NCBI GenBank assembly: GCA_009617715.1 | Contig: VTFK01000055.1 | Span: forward strand, 558,001-622,000 | DNA: 64,000 bases | Reading direction: 5' to 3' | Source: Plectrocnemia conspersa | Lineage: Eukaryota > Arthropoda > Insecta > Trichoptera > Polycentropodidae | Part shown: piece after piece, positions 43,401 through 55,400 of the stretch | How the letters are laid out: every line of letters starts with the position of its first letter | Position numbering within the stretch: position 1 is the first letter of the stretch | Position numbers and translations under genes: made by a program | Notes under the pieces: model-generated | What the model was told of the DNA's origin: nothing | What the model saw: only the letters and a program-made list of their open reading frames with translations | The model's database searches: none

Positions 43401-46400
43401 TGGCACGAAACCATATGCAGCATTTCATCATCAATAAGTTTTTTTGCCTGATATAAATTATGCATTAGTTTCACATCTTGTTACTAGGTTTTTTGTAGCC
43501 CATACATAATTTTAATCATACTAAACCCGTTGTTATTAAATTAGCTCATAATTTTCCATTTACATTAAGTAATAATTCCCAGAAAAATAATACTTTTTAG
43601 GCAAACATACTATATTATTTGTTGTTATCGATAAAAGTTTGTGAGTAATTTTTAGATTAAATATTTATGTTTTTATAAACACACAACCGATTATTTTATT
43701 TATTTTTTTAGCTGCGGAGTGTAACTTCTATAATTTATTGACGCTTCGCGTTCTGTATGATACGTATGTTTGTAGCATACTCTTTTTATTTATTTTTTAT
43801 TATTAACAATTTATTAAAACCCTAAAAGTTGAGAGTACTGTATTCACACACTTTTTAGCTTCGGTACCTCATGACAGTGAGAGACCGACAGCTACAATAG
43901 TAATTCATAATTTCACAAACAAATCATATAAAACGTTAATAAAATAATAAATTAATATTAATTCTAAAAAGTAAAAAATTAGATTGTGGTAATCCAGCGG
44001 TAATTCAAAAATCAGAAAATTGAATTCTTACCAGTTTTTTATGATAACATTAAAACATCAGATTCGATACGACCAGTCCGTACAAATAGTACAAAAAACC
44101 TAGGATGTCTAGGAGCCAGGTAAAAGTTTACCTTAAAGGCCACCCACGTGGCGTTTTATCAAACTCGCCGACACGTCGCTCGTTGATTAGAACGATTTTT
44201 GGTCGAGAGTATTCGCCCACTTTTCACCCATCTTGTAATTATTACAGAGCCTCGGGCGCCGAATCCGACCAAAGTGAAATCGTCCGTAAATAATAAACAA
44301 AACATTTTTCCGGCCTACGTAACTGACCGCGAAAGCCTTTCTTCTTTCCACACAGCCGCAAATTATAATAATCATAAAAAATCTTAATCTCGCGGTCATA
44401 GATAAACCATGTATTTTATTGGCTCAAATCACCACGCACACGATAATTTGTTGCGCAGAGAAACTTTTAACTTTTTGCACTATGTACATTTTTTCACTTT
44501 ATTAAAATCGTGGTTAAATTACGCGCCTCTTTTGTGGAAATATTAAACAATGGGTTTGACCTTCGGGATTCAATAGACAAATGTTGTAACGATTTTCCGC
44601 GTTTTAAGAAAAAAATAACAATTATAATTATTAGCATACTTCGTATTCTGGGTTAGAATTTATTGTAATTTGTTTAAAAGACATTGTATGCAAGTAATTG
44701 AGGATCAAGTATTATAGCCAAATTTTTAACGCCACTCAATGCAGTCTTGTGCTATTCAATATGGAGATAAGTATGTCACAAAAGATTTTTAATCTTGTTA
44801 GAATGTGTATTCAAATAATTTAAAATATCAATAAGTGTGACAATTTAAATAGCTAAAGCAGTAGTTATAATCAATTCTTTCTGGTAAAATGAAGCAGAAT
44901 TTGGTTTATATATTATTAAAATTTGCATCAGTGATAATATATAATTTTAATATATATTAGGAGCAAGAAAAAGAGTTTTAAAAGATTACAACACATGGAA
45001 AATTATACGGTTATTTTAGTTTTCACGTTTCAGTTTTTCGATATGATTAATTTTATTTTTTGAAAAATCAGAAAATTTTACTCTTTTTAATATAATACTT
45101 TGAGAGCCCTTTTATGTATTAATAATATTTAATTTGAGATAGAAAAAGCTTTTTTTTATCTGTAATTAGTATTGCTATATTATCGTATTTTTAGCTACTT
45201 GTGACTACATATTAATTTGCTTGGATTTCAGTTCATAATATTCAGTGATATTTAAAATAAATTGCTGTAGTAAGATTTTGGCGATTTATTTTTATTAAGA
45301 TAATGCGATTTTTTATTATAAGTGATTAAAATGTAACACGAAACTATAATAAATCATTTATGCATTAAATGTATAAGTTTTTACTACAAATATTTATTAA
45401 CCTGATGCATTAATGTCAAATATGTTATTAGTTTTTTGAGTGCTGTAAATATGTATACGATTATGCAGTTTATTTTGTTATAGTAGTAGTAAGTTTGACA
45501 TGAAACTTTGAAATATAATTTTTTTGCTGCAAATATTAAATTATCTGATGTAAATTGTGCGTTAACAGTTTTTTGTATTCTATAAATATACTTAACTGAT
45601 TATTTTATTTTTTTGTAATATTCGATTAAATTTTGACATAAAACTATGACATGTCATTTCTAAATTACAAACATTTACTTTATAATATAAGTTTATTGTA
45701 TTTTAAATATAAACATTCTTTGACAATTATTTTATGCGATTATTTTATTTATTATGTTATAGTAGATTTTATTTGACACAAAACACAAAACAATAAAATA
45801 ATTTATGCACTGATATTAAATACATATGTTATTAGTTTTTTTTTAAACTATAAACAGACTAAAACTATGCTTGTTATTTTGTTATAATATAAATAAATTT
45901 GACGCGAAACTATGATATATCATTTCTGGATAACCATTTTTTTTATTATAAATCTGGCCATTATGACTTCACAGGTTTTTCGAGAAATAATTATACATAA
46001 ATGCACACCTAAATATATTTTTGCAAGCTCGTTGAGAAACTGGATGACTCGTGCAAGAGGGGCGTTTTTAAGCGCTGATGTCCTGGCCGCAACAGGCAAG
46101 AATAAGGGTAGTGATTGCGACTTTTATAGCATTGGCGGGAAGTGTCAGTTATTTAACTAATTTTATAAATTGTATGTATTATAATAACATTTATTTCAGG
46201 TTGTTAAATATTTTTGGCAGCAAATAGTTGCATCGAAATAATTTATTCTTTGCAATAAAAATATAAAATAATTAAATCGACTATGCATATAATCTTAAAC
46301 TAATTACAGAAAAAGATTTTATAAATTACTATTAAAATCTAATATTATATTATTTTAACACATGTGTTTTTTGTGTTAGTAGCAATTTAATTTATCAGCA

Positions 46401-49400
46401 AATTTACTTTATTTTATAATATTAAATATTAACGCAAAACTATGATTATATCATTTCTGGATAAGTTTTTACTAGAAATATTTACATAATTTTATAAATT
46501 ATTTTAAAATTATGAAAAATATACAAAAAAAATATGTCGAGAGAAAACTATTTACAGATTTAAAATTAGGGAATAACTTTATTATTAAATAATTAAGGCA
46601 ATAAACGATATAAAACTTTTTAGTAACAGATATTATTATTTGCATAGCACATTTAGTTTTTATATTATAGTCGATTTTGTATTCCAAGTTTTTTGGTTCC
46701 AAAAATATTACAGATACTAAAATAAACATATTTGCCATATAAATAAAAAAAATCTGATTAAAAAAAACAAGGTACAAGTAAATATAATAAACTATACATT
46801 ATAACAATTTTTTATAAACATTACTATTGAAATCTGAATAATCTTGAAAAAACAGTCTCGAATCTATCCCGAAAATATTTTTTAAATGTGTCATTTCAGT
46901 AAAAACATATCGAAATATATTTTCCCTGGTTAATATATATTTATACCAGTGAAAATAAAAATTATCTAGCAGGTGCTAGTACATATGTATCATTTTTTTA
47001 TTTACATCCAATGTATAAATGTTACAGTGAATGTGTATTTTTAGTAAAGTTATACTTTCACTAATAAAGTCAAAATATATTTTCACCAGTAGATGTATAT
47101 TTCTACTAGCGAGAATACAATTTAACTGATAGGCGCTAATATGCTCCTCTAAAAAGTCCATAAAACTCAATTTGAGAGTTGCGAAATGTCCATTTGCTAT
47201 TCAAACCCAAATATAACCTAATGAAAGTTCTATAACTAACTTTTATTAGGTCAAGTCCAAAATTCAAAACAAGCCAACTTAGCCCTCAGGGGAAAATAAG
47301 CGGATCGCTCCATAGTTTGTCTGCATTTCAATATTAACTATGTTTTAAAAATATGATAGCTATCCTTAACGATAGATGAAGGCTGATCAAAGTATATTCA
47401 AACCGAATTTTGGTCAATAGGAGAGCGCAAAAACAATTATCACTTCTCAGAAGGCAAAAATTCACGTCAAAAGCAATAAAATCGTGTCGGCGCCGTCGCA
47501 GTGGGAACGCTCGGTAACGGCGACGGCACGATTTTATTGCTTTTGACGTGGATTTTTGACTTCTGTGAAGCGATAATTGATTTTTGCGCTCTCCTATTGG
47601 TCAAAATTTGGTTTAGATATGCTTTATTCGATTCTCACTCGTAATATTGTTATAAAAAATCTTAATACAAGCGTTTTCACCGCGATGGCACGATTTTATT
47701 ACTGGAAAATTACTATATGGCAACACTGAGCAAAAAAGAACACACGACTAATTATCAAGTAAATAATGCCTAATTAAAATATTTCGATGTTAAAAAATAT
47801 ATAAAGTGCCATTTTTGTCATGAAGCCCAGAATCATTGTTTTCCCAGGGCCTACTCCTTCCCATAGAATAAAGTATTACCGAATTTTTTTATGTTACTTT
47901 CAAATTCGTTGTTCAATCCACCTCACGCGAGATTGGTGCGGTTCGCTCATAATGGATATTATGGTCGTATCTGATGATTTGAGCGTTGCCTTGACCGCTA
48001 GATGTTTTATTGGCGACCGAGTGAAAGTCGATCATCTAGTTTCTACTCCACGCCCTTCGAAACAAACAGGTGTGTCTATCTATGTTCATATGTGTGTATG
48101 AGTGTATGACCAGACATACGAGTTTCGAATTTACTCTCACCATTTTTTGCCACCCTCATCATTCTTTCTAACGCTCACTCGCTACTTTACCAGACACGAA
48201 TGTCCAGACCAAAAGCTCGCACTGACCAAACGTGGAGTCAATTGGGTCAGTGGAGATATGCTGTAAGTAAACATGTTTTGCTTGTTTTGATCTTGAACTT
48301 ATATAGTTGGTTTTTAAGGTAAATGGTTAAAGAGAAAAAGGGTTAACTTCCGTACAACTATTTTATGAGAGTGACATTCTTAAGCTATGTAAAAGAACTA
48401 CGACAAATAAATATGAGAAAAAGTAAGATATCTCTTAAGCTAATAAAAAAAATATTATATATATAAACGGTTATTACTAATACTAATTGTTCCATAACAT
48501 TAGTTATTAGAAATAATATGAAATTGCGTAGAATATTTTAAATAATCACGAGTTTCAGGCTCTTAATTTAAATTATGCTTCGCTAGTGAAATCACTACAA
48601 AAAATTACTCAATATTCAATTTCTAATCAGCATTAAACATTATTTAAACCTAAGTCAATATTGCGTAAGTAAGTATTAATCAATAATATAAATAGTATAA
48701 GGTAATAATTATATAAATATAATTATAAGTGTAGTCGCAGTTTGCTTATGATAAATATAGCAGTTCATGAACACCGATTTCTTTCCGGTCTAAAATAATC
48801 AATTACATATAGTTAAATGAATTAACTCATTCATAATTTCACACATAAATATCGACCAGTTTCTTACGCACAGCCGCAAATTACAGTTGCACTTTCATCT
48901 CTGTCTATTATGCTTCTAGATTTTTCTGGCGATCATCATCATCATCAATGGCGACTTTCTATTAACCTTTTGCGTATTAATCATGCGCAAAAGCACTCGT
49001 TTTTCCGGTCGAAATTTTTGCGCAGTACACCTTTTTTATATATATAAATATTGCGCAACATCGTTATGTTTTTTTTTTCACAAAAGAATTTCTCTTAAAA
49101 CGATTCTCTATAGATATTTTCGACGATTTCGCCTATCGAACAATCGCATTGCGCAACCGAATTAACAAGTAATAAAATGTAAACAATGCATCTGCTCTTA
49201 CTCGGTTACATTGCGTTCACTTTAAGTACGTAATTTACTATTTTCTCATAGTAAACGCAAAATTCGCAGATAATCTATGAAACCTTTTAACGGCGTATTT
49301 GCGGTTACCCCGCGCGTCGATGTCTCTTGAGAAATCCGCTACTCTAACTAACAAATCAACTGTTATGATACAATAATTAAATTATTTTCTACTGCATATA

Positions 49401-52400
49401 TTCCTTATTTATTTAATAAAATAACTATCGCAAATAATTGTAAAATATTGATCTGGCACTATTTATATGTATCGACTTTTCAAGAGCCCTTCATTATAAA
49501 TTATTTTTAATATTACAAAAAAATGTTTCTTAAATAAAAGATATTTTATATAAACATTTTTTAATCTATATTATTTAAATAAATAAAAATATCTAGTCTC
49601 TACTTATTGCAAAAATGTGAATCAATTATCGTGCATTCATTTCTAATACGTTTCTCTAGAATAATTTTTACCCACAATGTTTACATGAGAAATGTCTGCC
49701 ATTTAAAAAAAATATTTTTCTTCTTTATAGCATGTGGCTAAATCAGCTATCAATAATTCACTTCATAAATAGAAGTGAATCATTAAAACTGTATATCCAC
49801 TCTCTTTATGCGCACTTCTCAATCAACTTTTTTGTGTTCACATATTCTATTTTCTATTTTTAAATCATGAATTTATCTAATATATTTTTTAAGCTTTAAC
49901 TTTAGATATTAGAGATGCTTTTTAATCGTCAAGATATAACTCATACGTCCAATTTAGCTTCAGAGCTGTTTTTGGTCTATTGTTAACTGAAAATTTTTAC
50001 ATATAAGTCAATAATTTTTGGTTTATTCGTACATATATTATATATAAAAAATTGTTTTATTTAGAATATATTTTATAGATAGAAGATTATTTTATCTACA
50101 ATATATATTCTCGGAAATTTTATTTTTAACCATACTTTATGACCTCTTCACATAAGCGAGTTTTTATAATGAGCTTTTTATACTTTACTATATTTTTCCA
50201 AGTGCATTAATAATAAAAACTAAACTAATTGCAATCATTATATTTTTATTTTTGAAACTGATTGCAAAAAAATATTTTCCAAATAGCACAAAAGACTTTG
50301 GTATGAGTAAAATATTTCCTTCACGGAATTAAATTTCAGATAAAAGTCAGTATCTTACTGGATAATTCAATGTATTTTAAACGATGGATAAAAGCACAAT
50401 AAATTCACATTAACTGAGAGATGACTTATCTCTTTGACGCAAAGACTTGCTAAAAGCTTATAATTACTTCATTCCTACATGAAAATGCTTTGTTACCATC
50501 AAAATAACAAATCCGCATTTATATAATGCAATTCATTAAAGAAACGATTTTTATGACATATTTAAAAGAAGAAAAGCAGCTTCATATTTCTGGAAAGATT
50601 TAAAACTAAGCAACAATTCGCTACTATCAAAAAACAAGACAAAATAAAACGCCAATTATAGACAAATGTAACTGCTGCATCATTTATGCAATTGCAAATT
50701 AAAATATCTATAGTTTATAATATATTAATTTACAAAAATATCATTAGTATTAATTAATATGACCATAAATTATGGTTTATAAAAAGGAGCTTCATGTCAT
50801 ACCAAAATTATAAAATATTATTTTACTAATCTAGTTTTTTATTACGCAGGTAAAAGCTAATATTTATTGATTAAAAATATTTTGTTGTAACATAGCAACG
50901 AAGTAAACACAATCAACAACTAAATCAGTATATTTTATTATCTTGTATCTACAATTATAGCTTACAATCAATATGTCACTATGCACGATCGATTTTATTT
51001 AAATTATTCATCATGATACACATCCGTGAGATTAGGAAAATTTAGGAAAACCTAATCTGTAATAATCGATCGGAATTAAAATTACATAATAATCACTAAT
51101 TCCGATGAAATTAAATAAAAAACACTCTCATTTCGGATTTTAACTTAATTCTTACAGGTATTTGTCACTAACGTGCCAAGACCTGAAAATTTATTTAGTC
51201 CTGGTTGTATGTAAAACTGTTAATATAATAGCAAAAGTTCTGGAAGAGATACCTAAGTATAAAAATAACTATACATTAAAAATTGCACAAACCGAGTCTG
51301 TATTATCTCTGAATCTCATTAACATAAATAAATTTAAAATATATAATAAAATGGCGAAGATGCGATAAGAATATAAAATTATTCAAATTACATAGTAAAT
51401 AACTAAAATTTGAGAGAAATTGGCTTTTAGTAATAAAAAAAGCTAAATAAAATTATTTTAATCCAGTGGCGTAGCTAGGTTATGTGACGCCCGGGGCAAT
51501 CCTTAAAATTGCCGCCCCCCCCCCCATTTTTTTGCAGGGTCATAAAATCAGCATTTCTTAAAATAATAAATTGCTTATTGTTAAGCTCTTGCTATTCGTA
51601 GTTTTACATAAATTTTAGTTTATTCAGTGTTCAGAACCACACTAGACGATTCCATCGCGAATATGCCGCCCCCAAGCGAGGGCCGCCCGGGGACGGCCCG
51701 CCCTCCGCCCTCCCATAGCTACGCCACTGTTTTAATCATTGCCGAACTTAAACAATTAAAATTCAGTACTGCTTTTAAATGCTTAGAATATTGTAATGTA
51801 ATAAAAAGGCGTATTATATTAGTTAAATCAGCAATAGCTTAACACTAACTAAACTAAAAATAAATTTGTCCAAGGCTAAATTTCTTTTTTGTACATTCAG
51901 TACCAATATAGAATACTAAGTCATTAAAAAAATTCTTAATAATATGTCATATTATCATACTATCATATTTTAAAGATATTTTGTATTAAACAATAGTTTC
52001 AGCCAATTGATTAAATACGCAATGAGTGCATAGCAAGTAATCTTAATGCAAATATGAGAATTCATAACAATCAATCAATAGTTACAAAACAAGTACACAA
52101 TTAAGCATTAGCCATTTTTAGTATAATTGTTATTTCAATGACTCAAACGAACAATTAATCGTTCTTGGGTTTAGTTCTGAACATTTGTTGGTGATTTATC
52201 TTGATGTATTTTGTTTAGGTCTCCGGCCTTTGGAATAATATTGCGTTATTGCAATTCCAAGATTATGAGATTTGAATGCAAATAAAAAACTACAAAACGC
52301 GGAACAAACGAAAGTGGAACATTTGGCAAATTCTGTTTGCTTTGTAACAAACGTTATAACTGTTGCTCATTACGCCATTGAAAGTAACCGCAGAAGTGCT

Positions 52401-55400
52401 ATTGAATTTGGAAATTGTTTACAATTATTGATAAAACAGTAATCCCAAAATCACAGTCGTTAATTTATAATCTAATATAGTAAATAAATAATTAAATAAA
52501 GCATATATTTTTAAAAGTTAACTGGATTTTTTCATTGTATGAAAATGTGGGCCAGTGGCTTCGCTCGAACAAATTTGATTTTGACTTTGATAAGTGATTG
52601 CATATATTTCTGTTTTCAAAAACAAAATTCAATGCGTAAAATAACATAGAAAGTGTGTATATGTCTTATTTTATATTATGAAATTTTGATATTTATTATT
52701 TTTATAACACACACTATTAAATTTGCTTTTAGCAAGAGCAAGCAGATACTTAATCTACAAAGAAGAACTGTACTTTTTTTTATTGCATTTATTTACAATA
52801 AATAAATAATTCTATATGGTTTATATATTAATACTATTACAATTAACCATTTAAAATATAAAATGAACCTTTGTTTAAATTCGACAGCAAATTATCAAAA
52901 CATAAAAAAAAAATATAATAAAAAGTCAGACATCTTATCATTTAAAATATAGTATAAAAAACATAAACACGTTTACTTGTGAATCATTCATTTTACATAA
53001 AAAATATAAACGTCAAGGGAAAGTTCAATTCAAGCAATTTTAATGGGCATTACAGTTTTTTTAAAATAGATATCATAAAAAATAGAAAACTGCATTTTCA
53101 CTGAATGATCTCGAAAAAACTGTTTTATTATTTTAATTTGCAAATATTAATATAATATTTTTTTGACTTACTTATACTAAAAACCTTTGTTTTATTATAT
53201 TACTTAATCTCTAAACAATTCTTGTTTTTATAACGAAACAAAAAACCACACTTCAATGTCTAATTTTATTTTATAGATTAAAAATATAATTTTATTCTAA
53301 AAAAATAACATTCTGCCACCTCTCGATCATTTAGTATAAAATGCTAATTTTTTTTTAAGATATCGAAATTTAGAATCCAGATGTGTATCAACACAGATTT
53401 ATAACAAAATACATACAGGTATTAACAATTAAAGCAGGACTGACTATTAAAATTTTAATTAAGAAAATACGACATTTATTACAATATTATCCAATACACT
53501 TTTTATATATAAACAACATAGTTTTATATATATTTTTTTTTCATATGGATATAATTTAAATAATATAACTTATAATTTGCTATTATAAAATAAAAAAATA
53601 AAAGAAACAATGGTTCACATTTTTTATAATGTAGGAACGATAAAGAAGATTTGAGAAAGAGATATTATAATGTTCAAAAAACCCCCAAGACTATGACATA
53701 AAATATTGAATATGTCATTTTTGTCGAAAATACTTAATAATACCTATTAAACTAAATTTAGTGAGATTTTTCAAATAAACTGTAAAATTATTTGTATAAA
53801 GAAATGTTAACTGAACTTTAAAAAAAATATTTATTAAATTAAATATGTGCAATTCCTTTCTAAGTCAATTATTATCACGATAAAGAAGAATATCAATAAT
53901 ATATTTATAATGAGATAAATTCGTGGAATAAAAGCGAAAGAATTTGGCAAAAAAATACATTTATTATAACTATAAAGTAAAAGATCTACTATTTGTTGTG
54001 ATACTAATTTTATTTCAAAAGAACCCAGTACAAACAGAATAATTGCTTTAAATAATCAAAAATCTTACTAACTAAGGTTAGTTGAGTTATATATTTGTAT
54101 GTATAATATATAGTTTATTATTATTAGCTAAAATATAATTGACATACTCATTGAGTTACAAGATACATATTTTATTTAACCTTTTTTAATAATTTTTTAC
54201 AGTGGGTTTATTAAATTTTTCAAAACTTTTGTACAAAATGTCTTTCTGGTGCTCTTTTTTACATTTTTTTTTGTTTTATATTTATTATTATTTATAGATG
54301 TGCACATGTGTATTTTTATTCCCCATACTTAATTTTTTTATTACGATACTTTTTTAATACGATACATTTTATTTATTCTAGAATTTTAATAAGTTAACAC
54401 ATATTACCTATATTTTATGTATGTATTTTAAAGATATAAAACAATGTTTTGAAAAGAAGCCAATAGATCTTATTTATAAATTTTGTTTGGAATAATTTAT
54501 CAAATGCTTCCTAAATAATATATGAGACTTTTTGTAAAATTTTTAAACCACAAAATAGTTTAGTATTTATTATAAAAAAAAATCTATACATATTTATAAA
54601 ATTTTTATAGTTAATTTTGTACCAAATCATATTATAAACCCACAATAGTTTAACATTTTATGTATATAATTTAATATATTATCCAGTGCATGGATTTTTA
54701 CTGTTTTAATAATGAAGTATGGCGGATTTTTTGCTGATATTTCAATAAATAATTTCAGAACTTAGTGATGTACTTAGCCTAAATAATAAAAATTTTACAG
54801 TCAATAAATTAATTTTATTTTCAAGATTTCACATAAAAGCTTATTTTTTTGCTCTAAACTTATTTTAGTAGATATTATAACTCATTTTCGACAAAACTGT
54901 CAGTTAATAACTCATATCATAGCCTTGGGGTTTACATATATTATATTGTCTCTTTCTTTAATCTTCTTTGTCGTTTCCAATTTATTAAAAACGTTTCTTA
55001 AACACAAGTACATGTTTCTTAAACACTTTATTAATTCTTTTTTGTATTTTTTATGTGTAATATTATACATACAAGATATTTTTTATTGTAAATTCATCAT
55101 AGATGCTTTTAAATCCATACGAAAGAGATATATTGTTTTATATATAGTTAAGTGGGTGAAGTGATATTTTAGTATAAGTAAGCTAGAAAAATAGAACAGT
55201 TATTTCGAGATCATTCAGTAGAAATGCAATTTTCTATTTTTTTATGCTATGTATTTTTAAATTAGTTTACTGAGAACACCATTTTCTAAGACCTTAAAAT
55301 ATAAACAATATTTGTGGGTATTATAGATCAAAAAATTGCTCAACATAAATTCAGGTAATTGTAATTTTATTTTAATGTATAAGTATTCTATTTTGATCAT

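Noticed and set aside
45912..46160. 82-codon plus-strand frame ending DCDFYSIGGKCQLFN
   Set aside because: Starts within the degenerate tandem array. No domain or splice context supports a gene.
47820..48101. 93-codon plus-strand frame
   Set aside because: No recognisable domain, start or splice support. Kept as non-coding.
51627..51842. Plus-strand frame beginning FRTTLDDSIANMPPPSEG
   Set aside because: It is read through the right end of the hAT MITE copy at 51464-51729.
54925..55164. 79-codon hydrophobic plus-strand frame
   Set aside because: Composition is that of random AT-rich DNA. No homology recognised.
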